64,000 bases of DNA from Salinirubrum litoreum (GCF_020567425.1 NZ_JAJCVJ010000002.1:1281068-1345067); one strand, 5' to 3'. Shown: positions 9,027 through 18,248, counted from the stretch's first letter. Numbers and translations: made by a program. The notes: generated from the sequence alone by a model not told the origin.

Positions 9027-9764
9027 TCAGATCGTCCCGTCGGCTCGCCACTTGTCGATGACCCACTCGAACAGCACCATCCCCTGCACGACCAGCAGGT
9101 TCGTCACGAGGAAGAAGATGGCCTCCTCGATCGGGAGGCCGAGCAGGTCGACCCCGGTGGAGAGGTCGTCGGAGATGGTCCAGACGCCCAGTCCGATGGC
9201 GATCCTGTCCGCGAACCAGAGGTAGACCGTCGGCACTGCGACCGCCAGCCCCCAGCGTCGCCACGTCCGGCGGAGGTAGTTCGCGCCGACACCCCACTGG
9301 AGCGCGACGACCGGGCAGGCCCACACGAGAATCGCACCGAGGTAGTAGCCACCCGGCCGACCGAGCAGGAGTGCGCCGACACCGGCGAGACCCAGCCACG
9401 CCAGCGCGCCGACAGCGCGGGGCAGTCGGTCGAAGTCGCCCGGTTCGTAGGTCGGATCGAAGCCGAGACAGTAGAGCCACAGTCCCGTCAGAATCGGCTG
9501 GAGGACGAAGAAGGTGTACTCCTCGACGGGCGCGTCGCCGATCCGGAACAGGACGGTCCCCTCGCCGTACCACCAGACGCCCTGCTGGATCAGGTAGTTG
9601 TCCCACGGCGTCGTGTAGAGCAGGGCCGCCGCCGTCATCAACGCGAGACCGACTCGCCCGACCCGCCGACGTTCGGCCGGCAGGTGGGGGACCGCGTAGG
9701 CGACCACGGCAAGCGGCGGGAGGACGAACAGCAGGTGAAAGCCGACGTACGAGAGGATCGTCAT
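9027..9764 (-). CDS. crtY: lycopene beta-cyclase (CrtY, CrtYcd type)
   Basis: A 245-residue membrane protein with two tandem lycopene-cyclase domains, as in the fused archaeal form of CrtYc and CrtYd. The motifs PWDNYLIQQGVWWY and PVEEYTFF lie in the first half, and the matching WTISDD and PIEEAIFF in the second. It closes the rings of lycopene to give beta-carotene, the substrate of the adjacent Brp. It is the first gene of a two-gene operon and is transcribed away from bop. Confidence 0.94.
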   Translation of the reverse strand: MTILSYVGFHLLFVLPPLAVVAYAVPHLPAERRRVGRVGLALMTAAALLYTTPWDNYLIQQGVWWYGEGTVLFRIGDAPVEEYTFFVLQPILTGLWLYCLGFDPTYEPGDFDRLPRAVGALAWLGLAGVGALLLGRPGGYYLGAILVWACPVVALQWGVGANYLRRTWRRWGLAVAVPTVYLWFADRIAIGLGVWTISDDLSTGVDLLGLPIEEAIFFLVTNLLVVQGMVLFEWVIDKWRADGTI

Positions 9765-9935
9765 CGGGGCTGTGCGAGCCAGCGCCGTCTCGTCGCACGA
9801 TTCATGTCACGAAGCTGGGGGCGGAGGTCGCATAAGCGTAGGGGTGTCGGCGCGACTGTCGGCGTCTCCTCTGCGACGTGTGTCAACACAGCACGCTGTC
9901 CGAGACTGCTCCGAGAACGTGAAACTCGTCAGAGA

Positions 9936-9942
9936 GTATAAG
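9936..9942 (+). promoter_or_regulatory. bop TATA-like box
   Basis: GTATAAG lies about 32 bases before the bop ATG, so the transcript has almost no leader, as for the classical bop gene. The region between the divergent crtY and bop starts is 206 bases. I do not see an obvious copy of the Halobacterium bop upstream activator sequence, and no bat regulator gene lies nearby. Confidence 0.6.
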
Positions 9943-9970
9943 TCGGTGCCGTCCGTTACACACTCTGGGT

Positions 9971-10714
9971 ATGGCGTCGCCAACGATGGGATTAGAGGCG
10001 ATTTCGCTGTGGATCGGCACGGTCGGGATGGCACTCGGTACCGTCTACTTCCTCGCGAAGGGATGGTCCGTGGACGACCCGAGAGAACAGGAGTACTACA
10101 TCGTCACCATCTTCATTCCGGCCATCGCGGCGGTCTCGTACTTCGCGATGGCGACGGGCTACGGCCTGATCGAAGTGGACGTGACCGGCCTCGGCACGCT
10201 CGACATCTACTGGGCGCGGTACGCCGACTGGCTGTTCACCACGCCACTGCTACTGCTCGATCTGGGCCTCCTGGCCGGCGCGGACCGGAACACGATCTAC
10301 ACCCTGATCGGGCTGGACGTGTTCATGATCGGGACCGGACTGGTCGGCGCGCTGGCCACCGAGGGACAGCTGTTCCGGATCGTCTGGTGGGCGATCTCGA
10401 CGGGCGCGCTGATCGCCCTGCTGTACTTCCTGCTCGGCGAGATGACCGAGCAGGCGAGCAAACAGCCGGGTGACGTGGGCGCACTGTTCGGCAGACTCCG
10501 GAACCTGACGGCCCTGCTGTGGGCCATCTACCCGGTGGTCTGGGTACTCGGCACCGAGAGCGGGCTGGCGATCATCCCGCTCGGCGTCGAGACGGCCGCG
10601 TTCATGGTGCTGGACCTGGCCGCGAAGGTCGGCTTCGGCTTCCTCCTGCTCCGGAGTCGGAGCGTCCTCTCGGCGGCCAGCGGGCACGGTGCGACCGCAG
10701 TCGCCGACGACTGA
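9971..10714 (+). CDS. bop: bacteriorhodopsin (light-driven proton pump)
   Basis: A 247-residue, seven-helix microbial rhodopsin. All residues needed for outward proton pumping are present. In helix C these are R83, D86 (acceptor, D85 in Halobacterium), T90 and D97 (internal donor, D96). The release-group glutamates are E196 and E207. Helix G has D215 and the retinal lysine K219 (K216). Leu94 and Ala218 match the green-absorbing pump rather than the blue-shifted sensory rhodopsins. It therefore differs from halorhodopsin (no TSA motif). The divergent crtY-brp operon supplies the chromophore. Start chosen at the ATG close behind the TATA-like box. Confidence 0.97.
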   Translation: MASPTMGLEAISLWIGTVGMALGTVYFLAKGWSVDDPREQEYYIVTIFIPAIAAVSYFAMATGYGLIEVDVTGLGTLDIYWARYADWLFTTPLLLLDLGLLAGADRNTIYTLIGLDVFMIGTGLVGALATEGQLFRIVWWAISTGALIALLYFLLGEMTEQASKQPGDVGALFGRLRNLTALLWAIYPVVWVLGTESGLAIIPLGVETAAFMVLDLAAKVGFGFLLLRSRSVLSAASGHGATAVADD

Positions 10715-10774
10715 TCCGACGCGCGGTCCCACTTCTCCACGTTCGACGACTCGACAGCGACGACTCTCCGCGAA

Positions 10775-10855
10775 CGTCGGCTTTTGCCGAACCAATACGC
10801 TCGTCGGCTGTTGCCAGATCAGTGCTGACGTCGGCTGTTGTCGAACCACTGGACC
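10775..10855. repeat. 27-bp tandem repeat, three copies
   Basis: The word CGTCGGCTNTTG starts at 10775, 10802 and 10829, an exact 27-base period over three units with a few substitutions. It sits just after the bop stop codon and before the convergent ferredoxin gene. It is not in a gene. On the minus strand the period would encode a nine-residue repeat, but no supported gene covers it. Confidence 0.75.
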
Positions 10856-10897
10856 ACGCGGCGAGTTCAAGACGCCACACCGCCACGAACAGCCGAC

Positions 10898-11140
10898 TCA
10901 GACGATCTGTTCGCCGTCGTCGTCGTACACCTTGATCGCGTCCACTGGACAGACCCGGCCGGCGAACTCGGCCTCGAACTCCTCGCCCTCGGGGACTTCG
11001 GCGACGAACACGTCGTCGTCGGTCTCCTCGCTGTCCAGCAGGTCCGCCTTCCCGGCGTCCAAGTTCTTCTCGAAGCCGTCCCACTCGTCCACACACTGGA
11101 ACATCCCGATACAGGTGTCCCGGTCGAACTCGATGCGCAT
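10898..11140 (-). CDS. ferredoxin ([3Fe-4S] type)
   Basis: An 80-residue acidic ferredoxin. Cysteine ligands fall in CIGMFQC near the N-terminus (residues 10 and 16) and in VCPVDAI near the C-terminus. Only three suitable cysteines are seen, which fits a single [3Fe-4S] cluster rather than [4Fe-4S]. The middle of the protein is a halophilic acidic insertion. It would carry electrons in the cytoplasm. The partner enzyme is not evident from the neighbours, which are convergent bop and an NAD(P)-binding protein. Confidence 0.85.
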   Translation of the reverse strand: MRIEFDRDTCIGMFQCVDEWDGFEKNLDAGKADLLDSEETDDDVFVAEVPEGEEFEAEFAGRVCPVDAIKVYDDDGEQIV

Positions 11141-11218
11141 ACCCTCGTTTCGGGTGTCCGGTACAAATCGGTGCCGACGCCGGGGTCGCTTGCGTGTCGG
11201 ACGCGACCGACGACCGAC

Positions 11219-11944
11219 TCACTCCTCGGCGTCCGGCACCGGCTCCGGCAGTCGCCACTCGGGGTTCACGACCCCGGTGGCGTCCCCGCGCAACCCCGAC
11301 CGACTGACGACCTCGAAGGTCCGGTTCCGGGCGTCCGGCGAGGAGAGAGCGGCGACCATCAGCCGAGCCACGTCGGCTCGGGGGATGTTCCCCGACACCG
11401 TGTCCCCGCCTTCGCCGACGACGACCTCGCCGGTCGGCGGGTCGTCGGTCAGGCCGCCGGGTCGGAGGATGGTGTACGGGACACCCGAACTCCTGAGGTG
11501 CTCCTCGGCGCGTTCCTTCGCCGAGACGATGCCGAAGGCGTTCAAGAAGAGCCGGAAGACGCTCGGCATCCCCGGGCGCGAGGAGCCGACGCCGATCGAG
11601 GATTCGAGGACGAACGCCGCACATCCGCCCGCGACGGCGGCGTCGATCAGGTTCACGACACCCCGACCGTCAACCGGGTCGCGCGAGAGCAGATCGAGCC
11701 CCGGCGTGGAGCCGACGGCACAGAGTACGGCGTCGACCGCTTCGACCGCACGCTCGGCGTCTGCGGGCTCCATGATGTCGCCGACGACCACCTCGTCCGC
11801 GCCGGCCTCTCGGAGCTCCACCTCCTTCGAGGGATCGCGCGTCAGCGCCCTCACGGTGTAGTCGGTGTGTCGCAGGAGTCGCAGAAGCTGTCGCCCGGTG
11901 CCGCCACTGGCCCCGGCGACGAGGACGCGCGAAATGTCGGTCAT
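11219..11944 (-). CDS. NAD(P)-binding atypical SDR protein
   Basis: A 241-residue Rossmann-fold protein of the NmrA/atypical short-chain dehydrogenase group. It starts with RVLVAGASGGTGRQLL (the GxxGxxG loop), then DIMEPADAERAV, VDAVLCAVGS and the IPRADVARLMVAAL segment typical of NAD(P)H-binding proteins. The active-site tyrosine motif of classical SDRs is not obvious. It may be a reductase, an epimerase-like enzyme or a redox sensor. The ATG at 11944 is the first with good family similarity. Confidence 0.85.
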   Translation of the reverse strand: MTDISRVLVAGASGGTGRQLLRLLRHTDYTVRALTRDPSKEVELREAGADEVVVGDIMEPADAERAVEAVDAVLCAVGSTPGLDLLSRDPVDGRGVVNLIDAAVAGGCAAFVLESSIGVGSSRPGMPSVFRLFLNAFGIVSAKERAEEHLRSSGVPYTILRPGGLTDDPPTGEVVVGEGGDTVSGNIPRADVARLMVAALSSPDARNRTFEVVSRSGLRGDATGVVNPEWRLPEPVPDAEE

Positions 11945-12046
11945 ACACGGGGCTAGCAAGCGGGCCGGGATAACGGTTCGCAGGCGCGCAGAAATTGTGA
12001 TCGCCGGGGTGTCGTCAGCGAGTCCGGCGAGGGACCACCGACGGGG

Positions 12047-15000
12047 TTACTCCCCGCCCCACTTCGCCTCGCGCTTCGGCCGCTTCGACACCGAGACGAC
12101 CTGGATCGGGTCGTCGGCGTGCTGGCGACCCTCCAGTGCCGCCTGCGCGCTGGCGTACGTCGAGAAGTAGGTCACGTCCTCCTCGACGGCGGTTTCGAGT
12201 ACGTCGCGGTTGCGGGAGACGATCAGGTCCACCTCGCCCCGGCGGACCGCCTCGCGGAACGACTCGGTGTCGTCGAACGTCACGAGGTCGTAAAAGTCGC
12301 CGTAGCCCGCGGTGAGCGCCTGCCCCTCGTCGCTGTCCGGCGCGGGGAACTCCTCGGCCGAGAGGTCGACTGCGGCGGTGCCGGACTCGGGGATCGGCTT
12401 GTTCGTCGCCGACTGGGCCTTCTCGTAGGCCTTCCCGAACGTGTCGGCCGTGCCCATCACCTCGCCCGTGGACTTCATCTCCGGGCCGAGGCGCGGGTCC
12501 GATCCCGGCAGGCGGTCGAACGGCAGGACGACCTCCTTCACGGAGATGTCCTCGGGAATCTGCTCGGTCGCGTCCAGGTCGGCGAGCGACGACCCGGCCA
12601 TCACCTTCGCCGCGAGTTTGGCGATGGGGACCCCGGTCGTCTTCGAGACGAAGGGCACGGTCCGGGAGGAGCGCGGGTTCGCCTCCAGCACGTACACCTC
12701 GGGGTCGGCGTCCGAATCGTGGACGCCAGTGACAGCGAGTTGGACGTTCAGCAGCCCCACCGTGTCCAGTGCCGTGGCGATGTCTTCGGCGACCTCGCGC
12801 ACCCGTGCCATCGTCTCGTCGGACAGCGAGCGCGGCGGGATGAGACAGGCGGAGTCGCCGGAGTGGACGCCCGCCGACTCGACGTGTTCCATCACGCCGC
12901 CGATCAGCGTCTGCTCGCCGTCCGAGACGGCGTCCACGTCGAGTTCTACTGCGTCCGCGAGGAACTGGTCGACGAGGATCGGTTTGTCCGGGGAGACGCG
13001 GACCGCCTCCTCGATGTAGGTCTTCAGGTCGGCGTCGTCGTGGACGACTTGCATCGCCCGCCCGCCGAGCACGTAGGAGGGCCGCACGAGCACCGGGTAG
13101 CCGAGATCGTTCGCGAGGTCCAGTGCCTCGGCCTCGCTGGTGGCGGTCCCACCTGCAGGCTGTGCGATACCCAGATCGTCCATCAGGCGGTTGAACCGGT
13201 CGCGGTCCTCCGCGAGGTCCATCGCGTCGACCGAGGTGCCGAGGATCTCACAGTCCAGCCCTCTGCGTTCGATCTCCGACTGGAGGGGGTGACCGATGTT
13301 GACCGAGGTCTGCCCGCCGAACTGGACCATCACGCCGTCGGCGTCGGTCGCCTCGATCACGTCTGCGACCTCCTCGGCGGTGATCGGTTCGAAGAACAGG
13401 CCGTCGGAGGTGTCGTAGTCGGTCGAGACCGTCTCGGGGTTGTTGTTGACGACGTGTGTCTCGATGCCCGCCTCCCGCAGGGCGCGGACGGCGTGGACCG
13501 AACAGTAGTCGAACTCGACGCCCTGTCCGATCCGGATCGGGCCGCCGCCGACGACCACGACGCTGTCCACGTCGCGGTTCACGCGCAGTTCGCCGCCGGC
13601 CGACTCACCCTTGTACGGGCCGGTCTCGAACTCCGGTTGGCGCGCGGAGTAGTAGTACGGCGTCTGTGCGGCGAACTCGCCGGCGCAGGTGTCGACCTGC
13701 TTGTAGGTGCGGCCCGGGACCGACTCCTCGACGGTGGTCACGTCCGACCCGGCGGCGGTGGCGATGGAGGCGTTCGTGTGGCCGGTGATCGCCGCCTCGG
13801 TGAAGTCGCCGTCCTGTGCCGCCACGACCGCGTCCGTGACGTGCTTGTAGCGCTCGACGTACCAGTACTCGATGCCGGTCAGTTCGGCGACCTGCTCTGC
13901 GGTGTAGCCGCGCTCGAACGCCTCGAACATCGCGTACGGGCGGTCCGGGGTCGGCGCTTCGAGGTAGTCGGATTCGAGTTCGTCGTCGCTCACCTCGTCC
14001 CAGTCGGCGGCGGGGTCGTACTCCGTCGATCTGAGCGCCTTCAGCAGGCTCTCCTCGAAGGTCCGACCGATCGACATCGCCTCGCCGGTGGACTTCATCG
14101 CCGTCGAGAGCGTGAAGTCCACGTCGTCGAACTTGTCCTTGGGCCAGCGCGGCACCTTCGTCACCACGTAGTCGATGGCTGGCTCGAAGGCCGCGGTCGT
14201 CTCGCCGGTGATCTCGTTGTCGATCTCGTGGAGGCGCTTGCCGAGGGCGACCTTCGCCGTCACGCGGGCGATGGGGTAGCCGGTCGCCTTCGAGGCCAGC
14301 GCGGAAGACCGGGAGACGCGCGGGTTCACCTCCACGACGCGGTACTCGCCGCCGGGGGTGCCGTCGTCGTGCCACGCGAACTGGATGTTACAGCCGCCCT
14401 GAATCCCCAACTCGCGGATGACGCCGAGTGCGGCGTCGCGCATCTCCTGGTGGCCGTCGTCGGGGATGACCTGCGAGGGCGTCACGACCATCGACTCGCC
14501 GGTGTGGATGCCCATCGGGTCGATGTTCTCCATGTTGCAGATGATGATACAGGAGTCGTCGGCGTCCCGCATCACCTCGTACTCCAGTTCGACCCACCCC
14601 GAGATGGACTCGGTGATGAGCACCTCGGAGTTGCGCGACAGGCGCAGGCCCTTCCGGACGCGTTCGTACAGTTCGTCGATGTCGTCGACGACGCCCGACC
14701 CACTGCCGCCGAGCGTGTAGGTCGTCCGAGCGATGACGGGCAGGCCGCCGACCGCTTCGACTGCGTCGTCCACGCGCCCCTGCAGGTCCTCGGCGGTGAG
14801 TTCCGCCACGGACTCGTCGTCGTCCAGCGAGATGGTCGTGGACTGCGGGACCGGTTGGCCGATCTTCTCCATGCGCTGGCGGAAGAGGTCGCGGTCCTCC
14901 GTCGCGTAGATGGTGTCGAGCGGCGTGCCCATGATCTCCACGTCGTACTCCTCCAGCACGCCCTCCTCGGCGAGTTCGGCGGTGACGTTCAGCCCGGTCT

Positions 15001-15283
15001 GGCCGCCGAGGCCGGCGATCACGCCGTCCGGACGCTCTGTCCGGATGATCTCCGAGATGGCGTCGGTGGTGATCGGTTCGATGTAGACCTCGTCTGCCAT
15101 CTCCGGATCGGTCATGATCGTCGCCGGGTTCGAGTTGACGAGGACGACTCGTGCCCCCTCCTCCTGCAGTGCTCGGCAGGCCTGCGCGCCTGAGTAGTCG
15201 AACTCGGCCGCCTGTCCGATCTGGATCGGGCCGCTCCCGATCAGCAGGATGGTTCTGTCCTCGGAGGTGTCCTCGTCGGTCAT
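12047..15283 (-). CDS. carB: carbamoyl-phosphate synthase large subunit
   Basis: A 1078-residue protein with the classical duplicated CarB architecture. The first ATP-grasp half starts at ILLIGSGPIQIGQAAEFDYSG and the second starts at VVVVGGGPIRIGQGVEFDY near residue 555. The C-terminal MGS-like allosteric domain includes TYFSTYASAQAALEG. With glutamine-derived ammonia, bicarbonate and two ATP it makes carbamoyl phosphate for pyrimidines and arginine. The partner carA is not in the window. The first possible codon is a GTG at 15286, but the ATG at 15283 is preferred. Confidence 0.98.
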   Translation of the reverse strand: MTDEDTSEDRTILLIGSGPIQIGQAAEFDYSGAQACRALQEEGARVVLVNSNPATIMTDPEMADEVYIEPITTDAISEIIRTERPDGVIAGLGGQTGLNVTAELAEEGVLEEYDVEIMGTPLDTIYATEDRDLFRQRMEKIGQPVPQSTTISLDDDESVAELTAEDLQGRVDDAVEAVGGLPVIARTTYTLGGSGSGVVDDIDELYERVRKGLRLSRNSEVLITESISGWVELEYEVMRDADDSCIIICNMENIDPMGIHTGESMVVTPSQVIPDDGHQEMRDAALGVIRELGIQGGCNIQFAWHDDGTPGGEYRVVEVNPRVSRSSALASKATGYPIARVTAKVALGKRLHEIDNEITGETTAAFEPAIDYVVTKVPRWPKDKFDDVDFTLSTAMKSTGEAMSIGRTFEESLLKALRSTEYDPAADWDEVSDDELESDYLEAPTPDRPYAMFEAFERGYTAEQVAELTGIEYWYVERYKHVTDAVVAAQDGDFTEAAITGHTNASIATAAGSDVTTVEESVPGRTYKQVDTCAGEFAAQTPYYYSARQPEFETGPYKGESAGGELRVNRDVDSVVVVGGGPIRIGQGVEFDYCSVHAVRALREAGIETHVVNNNPETVSTDYDTSDGLFFEPITAEEVADVIEATDADGVMVQFGGQTSVNIGHPLQSEIERRGLDCEILGTSVDAMDLAEDRDRFNRLMDDLGIAQPAGGTATSEAEALDLANDLGYPVLVRPSYVLGGRAMQVVHDDADLKTYIEEAVRVSPDKPILVDQFLADAVELDVDAVSDGEQTLIGGVMEHVESAGVHSGDSACLIPPRSLSDETMARVREVAEDIATALDTVGLLNVQLAVTGVHDSDADPEVYVLEANPRSSRTVPFVSKTTGVPIAKLAAKVMAGSSLADLDATEQIPEDISVKEVVLPFDRLPGSDPRLGPEMKSTGEVMGTADTFGKAYEKAQSATNKPIPESGTAAVDLSAEEFPAPDSDEGQALTAGYGDFYDLVTFDDTESFREAVRRGEVDLIVSRNRDVLETAVEEDVTYFSTYASAQAALEGRQHADDPIQVVSVSKRPKREAKWGGE

Positions 15284-15305
15284 CACGCTGTCGGAGTCCG
15301 CACAT

Positions 15306-15314
15306 CGTAATAAG
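15306..15314 (-). promoter_or_regulatory. carB TATA-like box
   Basis: On the minus strand this reads CTTATTACG, centred about 27 bases before the carB ATG. That is the spacing expected for a leaderless haloarchaeal transcript. Confidence 0.55.
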
Positions 15315-15535
15315 CCCGGCGAAAGATTGCGAACCTCGAAACAGGATTTCGGATTTCGTAAGTCTTGCCAGCACCCGAGCCAGAGAGTGACACACGGCCG
15401 GACACGTATCGGCGCTGGCGGGTCTCGTGGCGGATCTGTCCGCGTGTCCGCGTCGCTCCTCGCGCGGCAGTCCAGCGGAGAGTGGGACCGTCGGGTCGGC
15501 CGACGCCTCGGGCGTCGAGTTCGGCCCGAGCCGGG

Positions 15536-15745
15536 TCAGGTGTTGAGTTCGTAGCGATACGGGCTGTCGCGGATGACCTGCACGTCGCCGCGTTCGGCCC
15601 GCTGGCCCAGCAGGGTCGCCACGCGGTGGGCACTCTCGAAGTCGTCCTGCTCTTCGAGCGACAGGAGAATCTCGCGCGCCGTCAACGGCTCGTCGGCCTC
15701 GGAGAGCACACGCCGGATCGGCTCGAAGTCACGGCCGGTGTGCAT
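15536..15745 (-). CDS. small winged-helix-like protein (69 aa)
   Basis: A 69-residue protein with the pattern of a compact winged helix: EPIRRVLSEADEPLTAREILLSLEE, a helical segment with RVATLLGQRAERGDV, and a final strand SPYRYEL. It may bind DNA, but no operator is known. A second possible ATG lies seven codons upstream at 15766. I prefer 15745 because a CTAAGA box is about 29 bases before it and the protein then starts MHTGRDFEPIRR. Confidence 0.72.
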   Translation of the reverse strand: MHTGRDFEPIRRVLSEADEPLTAREILLSLEEQDDFESAHRVATLLGQRAERGDVQVIRDSPYRYELNT

Positions 15746-15903
15746 ACGTCTGACGACGACCCGCATCGTCTTAGGGTTCAGTGAGACAGGAGTCGGACGA
15801 CCGTCAGACGACGCCCGCCGAGTCCCCGGATTTCGACCGGCTCGACGTCTGACGGCCTCGTGGTCGGTGCCCGCCGCTCCGCCGCGCGGTGGCGCGTGCC
15901 GGC

Positions 15904-16437
15904 TCAGACGAACACGTCGTCTTCCGAGAGGTCCCGCTGGGCGCGGTACTGGTCGACGAACTCCGAGACGTCGAAGGAGAGCATCTCCTGCTCGAACTGC
16001 TGGATGGCCGCATCGTCGTCGGCGTGGCTGATCGCGTGTTCCATCAGTTCGACGACCAACTCGACGATGATCTCGTGGAGTCGCCGGGAGTCGAAGTCGG
16101 TCACCCACAACAGCGCCCAGCCGACCTCCTGATCCTCGGTGCAGTCCTCCGAGACGACCCGGTCGGGGAACTCCTCGAGGACGATACCGAGCAGGTGTGG
16201 GGTGTCGAACTCCGGCATCTCCTCGGAGGCAGTCTCGACGGTCTCGCGGAGCAGGTCGACGAGAAAGTCGGGGAGGAAACGTTCGGGTGGGTGGATGTCC
16301 ATGACGACCGCGTGGCTCTCGCCACAGGAGCAGTCGAACTCCCGCATCCCCATGTCGAGGTTACGGACGCGCTTCGTCTCCCCGCACGGTAAGTCGAGTT
16401 CCGCCCCGCCACCACCGGGGACGCGCGGCTGTGCCAT
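15904..16437 (-). CDS. conserved haloarchaeal protein (DUF5815-like)
   Basis: A 177-residue protein I place with the haloarchaeal DUF5815 group. The N-terminal part has DCSCGESHAVVMD, a possible metal site, followed by HPPERFLP. The rest is helical and acidic. The function is unknown. It is the last gene before the large repeat-bearing gap 16438-17507 and is transcribed away from it. Confidence 0.75.
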   Translation of the reverse strand: MAQPRVPGGGGAELDLPCGETKRVRNLDMGMREFDCSCGESHAVVMDIHPPERFLPDFLVDLLRETVETASEEMPEFDTPHLLGIVLEEFPDRVVSEDCTEDQEVGWALLWVTDFDSRRLHEIIVELVVELMEHAISHADDDAAIQQFEQEMLSFDVSEFVDQYRAQRDLSEDDVFV

Positions 16438-16578
16438 ACTCGCGGTTGGGTGTCACCGTGGTTAAAGACCGCGTTCTCTATTCGGACGACGTTGTGAATT
16501 TGGTCGAATGCGACTGTGGTATGAACTCGGTCGAATCGGTTCCAGACACCTCAGTCGAATCGGGTGCAAACAACGAGC

Positions 16579-17070
16579 GGTGAAAGCCCCCGGCGTCTCG
16601 ACCTCCCGCGTCTGGCGAGAGCGACGCTCTCGGTGAGTCTCGTCACCGGCGCGGCGCGCCGGTTTCCAGCGGGACCTCCGGTCCTGCCCGGCTTACGGCG
16701 TCGGGGGAGGGCCGAGATTCTGGAGAGCGAAGCTCTCCAACGTCTCGTTCGCAGGTCGTCGGCGCGAAGCGCCGACTGCTGGCGGGACCGCCGGTCCCGC
16801 TCTGCTCACGAGACCGCCGGCCCATTTCAGTCCCACCCGATTCTGTGACCCATCGTGTCGTTACTGGTCGTCACCCGGTCTCGCATCGCGGGTCTGGAAC
16901 CCGGTCGTCGCAGTACTCCCCGTGCCTCCCCGACTGCTGGCGAACCGAACTGCGAGTCGGTTCTCGCTGTCGCTCGAACACGACTCGGTTCCGGTCGCAC
17001 CAGCTCGCGTCCGCTCGGGTTCCCCGGTGTCGAAGCTGGTCGGGTGACGAGTGTAACGTGAGCTTTCACC
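16579..17070 (+). repeat. dispersed modular repeat, copy B, complete with terminal inverted repeats
   Basis: This 492-bp unit is the main content of the 1070-base gap 16438-17507, which has no supported gene. It begins GGTGAAAGC (16579) and ends with the exact reverse complement GCTTTCACC (17062-17070). Part I (16579-16839) holds nested hairpins, with stems TGGAGAGC, GTCGGCGC and GCGGGACC, and closes with TTCAGTCCCACCC. Part II (16840-17051) opens with CTGGTCGTCACCCGG and closes with GGTCGGGTGAC. It contains a CGAGTCG...CGACTCG dyad. Just before the unit, two copies of a 24-base word with CGGTCGAATCGG occur at about 16525 and 16549. Confidence 0.8.
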
Positions 17071-17184
17071 TCTGAAACCCGGCGCGCGCGACCCCGACAC
17101 GTGCGAGGGAGAATCGCGCGTTCGTGCGTGATCCTCGTGAGCAGAGCGAACGGGGGCTACGAGAGCGTGCCTCTCGCCATGTTC

Positions 17185-17360
17185 GAGGCTGGGGAGGACT
17201 GAGGTGCGGTGCGGATGTTGTCGGGGTGATGGTGCTGTCGGCGGTCGCGGTGCGGGGTTGTGCGGTTGCGGTCGTCTCGTCGGTGGGCTACGTAGGTGCG
17301 ATAGATCGAGTGGTGGTGCTGTTGCGGTCTGTAGTGCTGTTGCAGTCACAGTCTGCGGTG
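17185..17360 (+). repeat. G/T-rich tract, copy B
   Basis: It starts with GAGGCTGGGGAGGACTGAGG and continues as degenerate GCGGT and GTTGCGGTC words. It includes the GTCGTCTCGTCGGTG and AGATCGAGTGG segments shared with the other copies. It lies upstream of the DUF6293 gene and could be part of that gene's transcribed leader or a separate element. Confidence 0.6.
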
Positions 17361-17507
17361 GCGTCAGTTCTATCGCGGTCTGCTGTGCCGGAGAACTCAC
17401 GGTATCGGTTCTATCGCACTCTACTCGTCGAGACGTCATATCGAGTGAGAATCGGGTGCGAACCGAGTAGCTTCAAATCCCCGGCCTGCGTCGTCTCGCC
17501 GAGTCCC

Positions 17508-18248
17508 ATGCACCGCATCGACGAAGTCCACATCGCGCCGCTCGGCTACGAGTACGACCGTATCCTCGGGCCGGTCGAGCAGTACGCGGTGGACACCCTC
17601 TACCTCCTCGACCACGACGAACCCCGAAGCGAGAAACCGCCGTACCACGACGACCTCCGAGTCGAACTCGCCGAGTTGGACGTGGACGTGCGCGAACGAA
17701 CCACCGACCTCCTGGACGTGTACGACGTGCTCGGTGTCGTGACCACGCTGGTCTCCGAGCATCCCGACGACATCGTCCGGGTGAACGTCTCCAGTGGCTC
17801 GAAGCTCTCGGCGGTCGGCGCGACGATCGCCTGCATGGTGACCGAGGCGACCGCCTACTACGTCCACCCGGAGGGGTACACCCACGCCGAACGCGGGGAA
17901 CGCGAGAGCTACGGCTACGCCGACGACGAGGTCCTCCCCTCCTATCCCATCGAGTCGCCGACCCGCGATCAGGTCGCCGTCCTCCAGTTCCTCGACGAGA
18001 CGAACACCGACGCCCGGACGGTGAAGAAACAGGACATCATCGACCACGCCGAGGCGGTCGGCCTGTCGTTCGTCGCCGACAACCGGCCGGCCAACGACAA
18101 GGCGAAGTTCGCGCTCCTGAACGCGAACGTGATCGACCCGCTGATCGAGGACGGCTACGTCGCGGTCGAACAGGTCGGCCGCAGAAAACAGGTCAGCCTG
18201 ACCGACACCGGCGAAGACGCGCTTCGGGCGTTCCGCCACATGCTCTGA
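17508..18248 (+). CDS. two-domain regulator, DUF6293 (HFX_2341) family
   Basis: A 246-residue protein. The N-terminal half (about 1-135) is a Rossmann-like domain starting MHRIDEVHIAPLGYE, with the loop VNVSSGSKLSAVGATIACM (SSGSK at residues 95-99). The C-terminal half (about 155-246) is a winged helix with RDQVAVLQFL, an HAEAVGLSF helix and VEQVGRRKQVSLTDTG. The layout matches the HFX_2341-type transcriptional regulators, and the loop resembles the ligand loop of CARF domains in Csa3. Start chosen at the ATG at 17508. Targets and ligand are unknown. Confidence 0.82.
   Translation: MHRIDEVHIAPLGYEYDRILGPVEQYAVDTLYLLDHDEPRSEKPPYHDDLRVELAELDVDVRERTTDLLDVYDVLGVVTTLVSEHPDDIVRVNVSSGSKLSAVGATIACMVTEATAYYVHPEGYTHAERGERESYGYADDEVLPSYPIESPTRDQVAVLQFLDETNTDARTVKKQDIIDHAEAVGLSFVADNRPANDKAKFALLNANVIDPLIEDGYVAVEQVGRRKQVSLTDTGEDALRAFRHML

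Noticed and set aside
12119-15193. 1024-codon frame opposite carB
   Set aside because: CarB on the other strand has full family motifs. High G+C removes stop codons from the antisense frame.
16861-17439. 192-codon minus frame across repeat copy B
   Set aside because: Rich in Pro, Arg, Thr and Ser, it follows the repeat sequence rather than any protein family. Similar frames appear in copies A and D only because the DNA is shared.
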